Positions 37,614 to 48,676 of a DNA stretch of 64,000 bases are shown here, piece after piece. Each line of letters starts with the position of its first letter. The first letter of the stretch is position 1. The stretch lies in NCBI RefSeq assembly GCF_949628265.1, contig NC_088787.1, forward strand, positions 28,882,501-28,946,500, read 5' to 3'. This DNA is from Cloeon dipterum (taxonomy: Eukaryota > Arthropoda > Insecta > Ephemeroptera > Baetidae). Below the pieces are notes generated by a model that had not been told where the DNA came from, ran no database searches, and was given only the letters and a program-made list of their open reading frames with translations. The position numbers were made by a program, and so were the translations under genes.

Positions 37614-39414
37614 ATGACAATGGTGCGGGTGAGCGCCAGCATGGTGGCACTTGCCGTCCTTTTCGCTACTACCTCCGCCAGAAAACTTCGTAAGTTTGCA
37701 AAACATTGTTTCCCGCAACTGAAGTTACGGATACAATTTTTTTCTATTTTAAAATAGCAAACAGAAAATATTTTCAATTATAACAGCCCTCTATACTAAA
37801 AGAGCAAATTAGAAACATTGTTTGATTTGTTAAAAGTTAACCAGAAATAAGTGTTCGTCAACGATGAAGAGGATAGATTGTTTATTTTAATATTATTATT
37901 TTGTAACAAATACGCGTATTTTTATAAATTTTAAGTATAGCAGATATTAGTAGTTCAGCAATCAATAAGTGTAAAAGATACTTCATTTCTAAATATCCAT
38001 ATCTGAAGTGCACTTGAGGAAAAACAACATCTTGAGCAGCTGAATATTCAATCTATATACGAAAATTCGTTTGATATATGTGTGACGATGATAATTTACG
38101 TCACTGTCTGAAACGTGTTAATTTTTGTGATCTGACTTGAAAGGTCGACAAGACGACGATGACTTGATGCGTTGGTTATCGTCACTGTGAACCATTAGTT
38201 TCTGCTTGATTGAAACAGAGAAAATCATACAGCTTGAAGGCAGAATTTTTATTGACTAACTTGTTGCCTATACGAAGCTGCAATTTAAAAAAACTGCGAT
38301 TTAATAAAATAAATCATCATGTAGTAACTGATTTTATTCCTCAAACTCTAGTTAATATTTTGGAAAAAAATTATCTGTTAGTTAGGTCTTTTTAGCAACA
38401 ATATCTGTTAAAATTGTTTTCTTTATTCCAAAGAGGAGCATGCAGTAAGCAAGTAAATTAACCTAATTCTTCTTTCTTTTTCCAGCTGCTGAAATTAAGC
38501 CTTGCTCTCGAAACGACCCCGACCTGAACAAGTGCGCCGTGTTAAACGGAAGAGCGGCAATCCCGAACATTTGGAAAGGTTTGATTGTTCATTTTTAGTT
38601 ATCATTCCACTTAAATTTTTAATTTTAGGAATCCCTTCTTATGGAGTGCCTGTTTTGGACCCTTTGCGGATCGACCTGTTGGACGTTGCTGAGCCCCCTG
38701 AGGGTTCAACTCGTCAAGTGTCACTCTCACTAAAAATGAAAGACGTTGACGTTGTTGGACTGAGAAATGCTAATCTTGAATATGCCAGGTGAGTTTTTAG
38801 AATATAATAAATATATTACAAGCAAAATATAATGATTTTCCGCAGAATCGACCTGGCCCGTGAAAGGATGAGTTGGAAGCTCACTGTACCACAAGTGGCC
38901 TTGTTGGGAAAGTACACAATTAATGGCAAGGTGTTGCTTCTACCCCTGAGAGGACGAGGCGACATGAACATTACTTTGGGTAAATACATATTATCTTCCC
39001 CCATTAACAATCTGCAGCTGTGATATTTGGTTTTTGCCTCAGAAAATGTGAATGTTCACTATGGGTTCAACATGGGACTGGCCCCAGGAAAGAAGGGAGA
39101 ACTTTACCTGAACCCTGCCGACAGCAAACTGGAATTCGATACCACCAAGGCACATATCAACCTGGAAAATCTTTTCGACGGAGAAAAGACGCTGAGTAAG
39201 CTTTCTAATGTAAATTTGAGACTGAAATGATTTTATTCTTTTCGGGGTAGGTGACCACATGAACCGGTTCCTTAACGAAAACTGGCGTGAGTTGGTGCTT
39301 GAGTTGGGCCCCCCGATCGCAGAGGCGCTGAACCAAGTGCTTACCCAGCTCATGTCCAACATTGCCAAGACAGTGCCGATGAAGGAGGTTTTCCCTGAAG
39401 TTATCAGCAGATAG
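37614..39414 (+). CDS. Takeout/JHBP-family secreted protein, copy 1
   Basis: Secreted carrier of the takeout/juvenile-hormone-binding-protein superfamily, which binds hydrophobic ligands in a long tubular cavity. Exons: 37614-37689, 38486-38578, 38629-38788, 38846-38979, 39043-39195 and 39251-39414; phases 1-1-2-1-1, 259 aa. A signal peptide (MTMVRVSASMVALAVLFATT) is followed by the family N-terminal disulfide pair in PCSRNDPDLNKC. Then come the IPSYGVPVLDPLRID block, VDVVGLRNANLEY, RGRGDMNITL and the C-terminal signature FLNENWRELVLELG with PPIAEAL, ending EVFPEV. The TATA box is at 37550 and an AATAAA at 39615. The ligand cannot be told from sequence. It is the first of three tandem paralogues. 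Confidence 0.95.
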
Positions 39415-39823
39415 TTTCCTACACAAGTCGAGTCACATTAATCTGTAAATTTTTCTGAAACGAGAGAGACACGAATTCAATAGTCTGCATTTAAAGCCAC
39501 TTGCCCCTCCAGCTGAAAATGATGACACGCGCTATGAAGTAAAGCTTGACTTTTAAATATCTTGTCAGCAAAAGGAGAGCGATGGATTACTCTATTCCCA
39601 TTAGAAAATGTAGAAATAAAAATGCTATCTTAATTAAGCTAAAATATTTTTGGCATTTCATTTCTCCTGAATCTTAATAATTTTTATCTGGCCGATGCGG
39701 CCAGCATATTGTTAATCACTTTTAAACTACGGGCATCATTTGCAATATATATGTGAGAATCGGGGTCGAGTGTGGGCTGGATGCCTACGTTTGACTCGCT
39801 CGCGTTGCCCCGTCCTTTAGAAA

Positions 39824-39956
39824 CTGGGAGGCGTGCAAAAGCACTCTAACCCGCTACTGGCGGCGTTACACCTTTCCAGCATGCGTGAATTAATTTTACG
39901 GGATGGGAATGTCTTGCGTATCAAGAAAAGACCTTGGTGTGGAGGCAAAAGCATGG
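39824..39956 (+). repeat. Interspersed repeat family, copy 2 (diverged)
   Basis: Shares with copy 1 CTGGGAGGCG, CACCTTTCCAGCATGCGTGA, the following ACGGGA and GAATGTCT, and CCTTGGTGTGGAGGCAA. It is shorter and more diverged than copies 1 and 4. Confidence 0.65.
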
Positions 39957-41469
39957 TGTTCATTTTCTAAACTGAGTTTCTTCCACTTAGACTTATTAAA
40001 TTGTATTACATATTCATATTCGTTTGCGATATTTTTGGAGACGTTAATTTGTCGCTATCAGGCAATTAGTTACCTAAATAAAGATAATAATCAACAAAAA
40101 ATCTAGTTGCATTTTATTTGTCAAGTCTAAAATAAATTAAATCAGAAAAAAATAAACTGTATGTAAAATACCAAAAATGTACAAAAAAATTTGCTCTCAT
40201 TGAATGTGCCAATTTATCAGATGGATAAAAAATATAGAGTTCAAACTATTACAAATAATATTGAACATGGAAACAACCTCGAGTGGTCGCATATTTCAGA
40301 AATATTCGAAAAACTATTTTTTGTTCTTTGTTGTAACTAAAATATTTTTCCTGAGATAATGGGTGACTATTCCCCAAATTATGACACATATTTTTCTACA
40401 TTTTTCCTTATTCCAAATTGATTAGCTATTCAAGGAAATTTATTTGTTTATACATTTTCATTTATATATTATGTTACTCACAGATTTTATCACATTTACC
40501 ATAATATGGTAAATATGATTATTTACTCTTCTTTTGTTAAAAGTTGGCAATAATATTTCTTTCGTGTCTTTTCTGAATAATTTGATTTGGTTTCTTTTTC
40601 TAATTTCTTTAGTTGTAATCTCCTTTTGTGATTTCCCAGTTGATATTTATATGCTAACTCATCTATGACATACTCTCAGTGAGTCCAAAAAACTCGCTTT
40701 AGTTGAATAGAGACCGCAGGCATTAGGTGGTTGCTCCTTCATTTCGCTATTAAACAGAAAGGAAAAACTTCGTGCTTAATGCGCTTTAGATTTTTTGCCT
40801 CATCTGCTTTCGGATGAATTCATTCAATGGAATCATAATTATTGTTATTCGCTATGGGCCAAGTCCGTGAGATCTGAAGTGTTTTGGAAAAGGCATTCTT
40901 CCAACAAGTGGGTACCACCAATAACAGTCGATGACGGAGCGAAATGCCGATCGAAATTATATATAGCAAAAACAGTGGCGATGCTACTTTCAGTTCTCTT
41001 CCGAAGCCAACTAATTTCAGAAGTAATATAGTATTATTATTTCTTCTTTGTTGTTGACCTTGGTGTGCGTCGGTGAAAAGGATTTCCATCCTGGCTGCGG
41101 TTATCTCCAAGCAATTTCGCGAAAGACTACACCTGGAAACCAAAAGTGTGAAATAAAAAGTTTCTCTTGGAAATTTATTCATTGTATGGGAGACAATGCA
41201 TGCAAATGGAAGCATATAAAGTATGATTTAATTAACAAATGACCTTAAAATCTTAGTGATTTTTTCGCCTGTCCAACGTGCATTTCAATTGCTCGAAAGA
41301 GAACCGCTTGATGTGTCAATGGCAATGATGAATTAGAGACCGAAGAGCACAACTTGTTTCTACTTTTTTTTAACAGAAAACCATTCATTAATAAATTGAT
41401 ATCATTGGCAAGTCGGAAGTAAATGACGTTTTAAAACTTGATTTAACCAACAAAAGCTCGGCAACAGTT

Positions 41470-41566
41470 ACCTTGTTGACCGTGGCAAACGGACCCGGGT
41501 GAAGGAAAACCCCGTCCATTAACAACTTTCAATTATTATTGTCTGATGCTCACATCAAAAGGTAAA
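41470..41566 (+). repeat. Direct repeat, unit 1
   Basis: Begins CTTGTTGACC and contains GTGAAGGAAAAC, ATTAACAACTTT, AATTATTATTGTCT and GCTCA. The diverged partner is at 42357-42450 in the same orientation, about 890 bp away. Origin unknown: local duplication or two insertions of one element. Confidence 0.7.
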
Positions 41567-41863
41567 CGTGGCCAAATATGGACATTTCAGTGTGAAAATG
41601 AGGTGGCTTGCACCTGATCTTTTGGTTCAAGCCAAGAAGATGCCATGTTTCTTTTTGACAGTGCAAAAGGCGCTGCCCAACTTCTTTTTTTTTATTATTT
41701 TGAGGGCATTAGGTCATATTGGCGAGTATCCAATATATAGTACTTGTTTAACAGAAGTATCGCCCATTCTCGCATGCTTACTTTTTGTAATTGACCTGTG
41801 ATACTGTAATGTATTGTGACTAAATTTGAGAATAAATAAACACACACAGATATATATGATCAC

Positions 41864-41999
41864 AACACAATGTCAATGCCCTCCACTTCACATGAAAACC
41901 CCCCTGAAAATTCAGGTGATTAAAAATGTGTTTCAGCAGTGACATCATGGAAAAATAGGAAATTGTTTTTCTGTTTGCGGAGGGCATTGACATTGTGTT
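41864..41999. repeat. Foldback with 21-bp perfect inverted arms
   Basis: The arm at 41864-41884 reads AACACAATGTCAATGCCCTC (first 20 bases) and its exact reverse complement is 41979-41999, with 94 bp between. No gene is present inside. It could be a tiny TIR element or the stem of a long hairpin RNA. Confidence 0.85.
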
Positions 42000-42104
42000 G
42001 AATTATTACGTCCACGATTTTTCTTCTCCAGTTCGCCGTAAAACTTAGCAAAGAATATCGAACCATGTGCACTTTTTTTGAAAAAAAGGAACTGATATAT
42101 TTTT

Positions 42105-42262
42105 AGAACTTCTGCTCGGCACATTCCGTGGCCGAATTCCAATAACACCACCGAGTAGATAACATGGGGCTCGAGTGGCCGCAGTGGAGCTTGGGCCCAA
42201 TGCGGCCATCTTTTCGCCTCCCTGCACCAAGGTCTTTGATTGAAGCTCCAGACATTTGTCCG
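42105..42262 (-). repeat. Interspersed repeat family, copy 3
   Basis: On the minus strand it reads GGACAAATGTCTGGAGCTTC, then GACCTTGGTGCAGGGAGGCG, AAAAGATGGCC and GGGCCCAAGCTCC. This matches the second half of copy 4 closely, including GTGGTGTTATT and GAGCAGA near the end. It is truncated at its 5' side relative to copies 1 and 4. Confidence 0.75.
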
Positions 42263-42356
42263 TAAAAGACTAAAAAAAAATTCAAAATCAACCACCTGCA
42301 CAGTAATTTATAAGCGTAATCAAAACAACATAATATTTTAAACATTTATAACATAT

Positions 42357-42450
42357 ACCTTGTTGACCATGACAAAAAGGAATACGAGTGAAGGAAAACT
42401 CCATTGATTAACAACTTTTAATTGTCTCAGGCTCATACCAAATGGTGACA
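42357..42450 (+). repeat. Direct repeat, unit 2
   Basis: Partner of the unit at 41470-41566: CTTGTTGACC, GAGTGAAGGAAAAC, GATTAACAACTTTTAATT, GTCTCAGGCTCA. It carries several substitutions and small gaps relative to unit 1. Confidence 0.7.
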
Positions 42451-43132
42451 CTATCAAAATTCTCGAAAATCAAATTGTATATGAGGTAAATTTCCTTGAG
42501 AGAGCCCTTCGCCATCGCTTTGATGGCTCCACAACAAAATTCCTTGCATTCCAAAGAGATGATTGTGTCATTTGCTCGCGTGCGTAGCCAATATCAATAT
42601 TTAAGGACCTCAGCCGTCTCATCTTTTTGTGTCTAGTTTTTCTGTTCTTCAGTTTTCTCATTTGATGAATAAATAAACTTTTATAAATATTTAACCTTTT
42701 GAAGTGAAAATTTATGACGGCCATGATCTGAAAAATCTCTTGGTTTGAATGGAGAGCAACCTTATCTATATTTATATATTAATGATCTTCATCCTCACTG
42801 AATCGATTTAATTTATGCGATGCACTTTGAGATTCATAAGCAAAATTTGGCTAAACTAATACAAAAGCCAAATGTTAAGTAACATAAAGTATATACTAAT
42901 TATAGTGTGCTCAGCCAGGAATTAATGTGAAGAATGCTTTTAAAATAAAATTAAAAAAAAGCGGAAGGATTGATTAACTAATTGACGGTTTCCGTAGCCG
43001 AGCAATTGTTCTAAAATCCTGAAGCCAAGAATAAATTTAGCAAGCAGTGGATACCTTGAGCGCTCATGTTTGCTGTATGAGCAGAGCAGGGACTTAAAGT
43101 TTGGCGGGGACCGGCCACCACTCGCAACGTGC

Positions 43133-43140
43133 TATAAAAG
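43133..43140 (+). promoter_or_regulatory. TATA box of takeout-like gene 2
   Basis: TATAAAAG, 50 bp upstream of the start codon at 43190. It leaves room for an untranslated leader of about 25 bases. The sequence matches the TATA box of gene 1. Confidence 0.8.
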
Positions 43141-43189
43141 CAAGGCTTACCTGTAGCTCGCGGTCAAAGACGCCAGATCAGAGACAGAG

Positions 43190-46100
43190 ATGCAGTGCTG
43201 CAAACAAATGCTCGCACTCACCACGGTGCTAGTGGTGCTGCTGCCCAACAGCCTTGCCAGGAAATTGCGTGAGTCTTTGCCGATTTTCTTAATTACTTTT
43301 CGCCTTCGTGTTCAAACTTCTTCGTCGCAAGCTTTTATGAGACTTCCTAGTTTCTTTATCCACTTAGCTGAAGGCAGCTAATTATGTGAATATTTGCAAG
43401 AGTTTTAGGTTTAACTGGTCATCTTCTAAAGAAATTTAACTAGTCTTCTCTACTAAAGAGAAAGTATACGTCTGTAGAGAAAATAGCTTAAGTTAACAGA
43501 TTAGAATTGTTCTAAATCGTGCAAATATAAACATCAAAAAGTTTGAATGAAAAATATTTCATTAAAGAGTTTAATTGGGATCATTGGAATCGTGTATTTA
43601 TATTTTTTACAATCGCCTTCAGAGAAGGTTAAACTTTATTCCAATTCAACGCAATAAAAAATTAATGTGACACACTTATATCTGCGTAAACATTTGCCTG
43701 AAGTCATGAAAACATGGCCGTGAAAAAAAATCAAGTGTTACAATCTCAAGCTCCAATTATATGTGCGGTGGAATTCCAGTTTGTAGTGATTACAGATATA
43801 GATTACGCAAGTTACTCAACAGCAATCGCGGAGAGATAATTCTTTTCCTCGCTCCTTTGACTCGCTATATGTAAGTGAAATTCGCTCAGATAGAAGAAAG
43901 TGTACGCGCGTGCGGGCTCTATAAATAAATAAATAAATAACCAACTGCTATACGTTTCCTTTACTAGAAGGAAAGGACGTGTGTAGTTCTCCATACCTTC
44001 CACTTAAAGAGAAAGAATGACGTCAAACGAAAAGCTTTTGCTGGAGAGATAAAGATAAAAAAACTCACACCGTGCTCGGAGACTTGAACACTGGAAACCG
44101 TCGCGACTTAAATTGCCGACGTCCTTGCCTTAAGCTCGGTGCCGTAAACGCAGACTCCTTATTTGCAGGAGTTTTCTTTTTATTTGTCTGCAATATGGAT
44201 TGAATTATATGCGTTTTCCAATGTTTTACGATACACTGCAGGTGCTATATTTCTTCCCCTTAATTGAACCACTTCGGTTTAAGATTTTTTGCACACACTG
44301 GCTGGATGAATTATGTGAATAATTTAAAAATTAATAATGTTCTGCACCCACGTGCATCCTTTTATATTGCGACCATCGAGTTTGGATTGGTTTGGTTTTG
44401 TATTTTAGCCGTGCGCTTCTAACTAAGCGCAAAAGGTAGAAATTTTAGGTTAGCCAATATACCAGAGCAGTGTACAGTATGCGATGATAATTGTTGTTCA
44501 ACAGCCACTGGACTGAAAGGCTGCTCGAGAAACGATCCTGACCTGAATGACTGCCTGCTGAATAGTGCTAATGCTGCTGTCCCCTTCATGAGCAAAGGTA
44601 AATTAGCTCTCAAACATTATAAACTAACTTGGGAAAATCTTGCAATCTGGTTCTGTTTAACTACTTTGAACAACAATTATAATTAGGTTTGGGTTTTCAC
44701 AGAACACAAGCTTTTTTCCTTCTACGTGAAAACCAGCCCATTGGCTCGCATTGTTAAAGCATTCTCAGGAGTGTCAAAGCAATGGGAGATTTAATGTCAG
44801 AGTTGGCAAAAGGTGGTAGGTTTGGTGAATCGAAATGCTCAAATAGTTCAACGGGCTGGGAGGCGCACCGGCGCCGACTCGCCACTTGCTGGTTTGCGCA
44901 CCTTTCCAGCGGCTTTAGGGACAAATGTCTGGCGTTTCAATAAAATGACCTCGGTGCGGGGAGGCGAAAAGATGGCCACATTGGGCCCAAGCTCCTCCTG
45001 CTGCCACTCGGGCCACTTGATCCATGTTATCTGCTCGGCGGTGTTATTAGGATCTGGGACCCCGTGAGCTCATAGCCCACGGGAAGTGCTGAGCAGAGGT
45101 TAAAAAAATAAATCATTCGTCACTTGTGTCCTGGTTGAGTAGAAATATTTATGGCGAGAGCTGAAAATGCAATAAAATAAACCCATTGATGAAATCCGTT
45201 ACATACTTGATCTTTTATTTTTTTTTAACTGCTAGCCGTAAATTCGAATAGAAAAAATTCAAATTAATGTGTTACTTTATTTGATTTAATGCATCGTATA
45301 GTCAGGAATTATTATTTTGTTACTCACATGTATTTGGCACAAAGGCAAGAAAATTAACTTAGATCTTGGAATTCTTTATTGGGTATTGCCTTGTGGATAG
45401 CCCAATTCTTCAAAATTGATAATTATATTTTGAATTTCAGGAATTCCATCGTACGGGATCTTGCCTATGGACCCGATGCGTATCGAAGAAATGGGAATCG
45501 ATGACAAAGGCTCCAACAAGCCGGTGGCAATCAATCTGATCATGAAGAACGTCGACTTGGTTGGCCTGCGAAATGTTAAAGTGAACAAAATTGCGTGAGT
45601 TTGGCTTGTTCAACACTCAGCGCCGCTAATGATCCCTGTGGGCTATACTTGACGAGAGAGAAATGTCTGCTCGCAGAACAAATAATTGAGTAACCATTCG
45701 TGCACACATCAAGTGTGGCCCAACACAGTGCATTAAAGAAGCCTTGATGAGAGCCGCGATTATTTGGACCACTCAACCCAACGCGGAACTAGCTTTTTGT
45801 GGTTTATCTAATGCATAAAGTAAACACTGGTTGCAAATAATATTAACCCAGAACGAAAGTTAATTTAAAATACGGACTGAGTGCTCATCAAATGTCGCAC
45901 ATTATCAATCTTCTAGTACCGTTTAATCTAGAACTTAAGTAAGAATCAAATATCATATTTCTGATATGTCATTACGCTTTCAAACTCATCAAAACCAGTT
46001 CGTGATTTTCATTTAACTATTTGTAATTACTCATAAAATCTGCTCACTTCTGACTGTCATTTAACGCTTTTGTAATAACGGTAATGTTCTGGGTGTGGTG

Positions 46101-47147
46101 GTTCAAAGTAAAATTAAGGGAAAGCGGCATTAAAAATAGTTTTTATCTTATATACAACAATTTTTTAATACCAATTAAATAGAGTAAAATAGAGTAATTA
46201 ATTTTAAGTCTCGATTTTGATGGAGATGTAATATTAATGTTTAGCAAACTTCCAGGGTAATTAATTTCTAATCTCTCCGTGCTTGGAGTATAAACTCGAA
46301 TAATTCAAAGTCCAGCATGTATTTAAAATATTTTTAAATATTTTAAAAAAATTACAGATTCAGCCCTGATAGTGACAAAGTTTCGTGGACATGCACCACA
46401 CCATATTTGTCTCTGCTTGGAACATACGACGTGTCAGGGAAGATCCTGATCCTTCCCATCCACGGCAAAGGATCCATTAACATCACAATGGGTACATTAT
46501 TTAACGTTAGCAACTACAAAAAACTAAGTAAAACTTTTCTCACTGCAACAGAAAATGTTGAATACACCTACAAGTTTGACGTGGAAAAATTCTCGAAAGG
46601 CTCTAAAACTGGATTGAAGCCAAAAAACCACGAACTGGACTTCAATACCACGAGGATTAGAATGAATTTGGAGAATCTTTTCAACGGCCAGAAGGAACTG
46701 AGTAAGTGAACGTTGTTTAAAGAGCGTGACTCGCCAATGAGTTGAGTGCCGTGAAGATTATGCAGCACGCACCACGCCCATGTAAAGGAGTTGCATAATC
46801 AACCGAACACAAATATTATTCAACCCTCAATCGCGTATTTTCATTTCATCACAATTAATTTATTTCATTTTATTTTTGCTTTCCAATTACATCGTTTTAT
46901 TAGTGGTGTTCCAAAACATTCATTAACTTAAAAAGCAATAAAATTGCATGGATTTTAAATGCATTTATTTGATTGCTCTGCAATGCCAACAGGTGATCAA
47001 ATGAACGTTTTCCTGAACGAGAACTGGAAGGAGTTGGTCGGTGAATTGGGCTCGCCGATTGCAGAGGCTTTGAGCGCTGCTACAAACCACCGCGTTGAGG
47101 CAATCATGCGGCACGTGACCCTCGAAGAAATGTTCCCTGAAAACTAG
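43190..47147 (+). CDS. Takeout/JHBP-family secreted protein, copy 2
   Basis: Paralogue of copy 1 with the same likely role as a secreted hydrophobic-ligand carrier. Exons: 43190-43268, 44505-44597, 45441-45594, 46358-46491, 46552-46701 and 46993-47147, with the same phases (1-1-2-1-1); 254 aa. A signal peptide (MQCCKQMLALTTVLVVLLP) is followed by GCSRNDPDLNDC, the conserved cysteine pair. Then come IPSYGILPMDPMRIEE, VDLVGLRNVKVNK, GKGSINITM, NLENLFNGQKELS and FLNENWKELVGELGSPIAEA, ending EMFPEN. Exons 2 and 4 have exactly the sizes of those in copy 1 (93 and 134 bp). Introns are much longer than in its neighbours, and intron 2 holds repeat copy 4. A candidate AATAAA is at 47438-47443. Confidence 0.94.
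43919..43943. repeat. (AAAT)n microsatellite
   Basis: About five ATAA/AAAT tetranucleotide units within intron 1 of takeout-like gene 2. Confidence 0.85.
44830..45112 (+). repeat. Interspersed repeat family, copy 4 (most complete)
   Basis: Starts TCGAAATGCTCAAAT as copy 1 does, contains GGAGGCGCACCGGCGCCGAC, GGACAAATGTCTGGCGTTTC and GGCGAAAAGATGGCC, and ends in an A-rich tail (GTTAAAAAAATAAATC). It links copies 1 and 2 (first half) to copy 3 (second half). It lies in intron 2 of takeout-like gene 2, in the sense orientation. Confidence 0.8.
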
Positions 47148-48676
47148 TTATCAAGCCAAAAAACTGAGAAGTTTACTAACCCTTTCGCCACCAACCCAAC
47201 AGCAGCTAAATCAAGCAATCCTCTCAACGCCAGTAGTTCCTCTCAATATTAACAATAATTCTTATTAATCGATTTATCATATCAACGTGTACAAGTGCGA
47301 AAGTGAGCGACGAACACATTAGCCACTTGAGAAGGTGTCTTCGCCGTTTCTGTCGATCTAAAAGGTTCAAAAGTGTTTGTGATGCAAACTTAAAAAATGC
47401 TTTTGGGCAGTTGTCAACACTATTTCGCCTATTTAAGAATAAACGAAGTGACCTCCTAAAGGAGTGGCATTTTTCCCTCCCTATCTTCCCCACTGTTGAG
47501 AAATGAGTAAGCCGAACACTTTACAGCACTTGCATTATTCCACTGGTTTTTCACATCTAAATTAACTTTAAAAAGACGGATCGCTAGCATGGAATAGTTG
47601 ACTTCACTTGCAAGGTCATCAAATGCCTCTCCGCACTTTATTCATATTGTGGAAGATGCTGTGCGTCCTAACTTAACCATCAATTTAGACATCTCAGTAT
47701 TCATATTTCGACGTGAAAGTGACATAAAGTTCCAATTTTCCTCATAGAAAGGTAAAAATTTGGCCGATAATTCCATCAACCAGATGATAAGACTTGGATG
47801 TTAGATTTGAATGCATTTTTCCATATTTTATAATATGGACAATTTTGTAATTATTACTTATTTGGAGCGGAAATTGTATATTTGCAAATAACGTAATTTG
47901 ATTGGGCATTGAATCTTTGAAACACTGCTGACTGCTATAAATCCTATCATGGATCTAGTTTCAATTTTTCTAAAGATGTAAATGAATATGTTTTCCTTTA
48001 CAATAATTATGAGATTAGGAAGTTGATTAAGTTACCTGATCCATAATTTTACCTTCAGGAGAGCCACATCGAGCAATTAATATATAGTTAAAAAGTTATT
48101 TTTTGAGCTCATTAATACCAGGAAACATTTTTGTATGTTCTCTCATCAAAGTAAGCTGATAACCAGCCAAGGTCAGCTGTAAAAGAAGCGGAAGGCAACC
48201 ACCAAAAAAAGCTAAACCGAAATTGCGGTGACCCACGCTTTTATATCAAGGAAAATTCAGACATCTCGATATAACGAGTGTTTCGCTAATAGAGGTATTT
48301 ATGTTAACATGTCAATGTCAGGGTTGAGCGGCGTGTGTCGATGCCGAACGTCGTGGACGGGGAGACGGCCGCGTGTGACGCAAACGCTCGCGTCTAAAAG
48401 CACGCGAATCAATGGATCAAAACGCTTCACTTAACTCTGTTGTATTATATAATTTTGAAGTGGCAGCTTTGCGCTCGCTTTGCATATTTCTGCGGCAAAA
48501 AAGCGGCTGCGGCTGAGGACCTGTTCTTGCATGTCGAGGAGTTTGTATATAAGAAAGTGACCTTCAGGTGCAGAGGCAGCGCCAACCAGTGGCTCGCGAG
48601 TATTCCGTAAGAGCTGAAGGAGCACGAGGTATAAAACACCCGAAAATGAATTGCTGCCGCTTTTCTCAGAGCAACC
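47148..48676. other. Intergenic region between takeout copies 2 and 3
   Basis: Contains the 3' UTR of copy 2 (AATAAA at 47438) and the promoter of copy 3. An open frame at 47303-47506 lacks an ATG and lies within the probable 3' UTR. Around 48310-48400 the sequence is GC- and CpG-rich without a coding signal. Confidence 0.6.
48546..48637 (+). promoter_or_regulatory. Two candidate TATA boxes of takeout-like gene 3
   Basis: TATATAAG lies at 48546-48553 and TATAAAAC at about 48630-48637, 131 and 47 bp before the start codon at 48677. The proximal one matches the spacing of genes 1 and 2. If the distal one is used, the leader includes an out-of-frame ATG near 48645. Confidence 0.6.

Larger units (their letters stand above)
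39415..43189. other. Intergenic region between takeout copies 1 and 2
   Basis: No gene supported. It holds repeat copies 2 (39824-39956) and 3 (42105-42262, minus), a pair of direct repeats (about 41470-41566 and 42357-42450), and a 21-bp perfect foldback (41864-41999). The longest frame (minus, 40820-41215) shows no recognisable protein features. Confidence 0.6.

Noticed and set aside
40820-41215. A 131-codon minus frame between takeout copies 1 and 2
   Set aside because: Composition is irregular, with no family resemblance; it overlaps a + frame of similar quality.
44813-45067. An 84-codon + frame in takeout gene 2 intron 2
   Set aside because: It lies wholly within repeat copy 4; the sister copies do not keep the frame.
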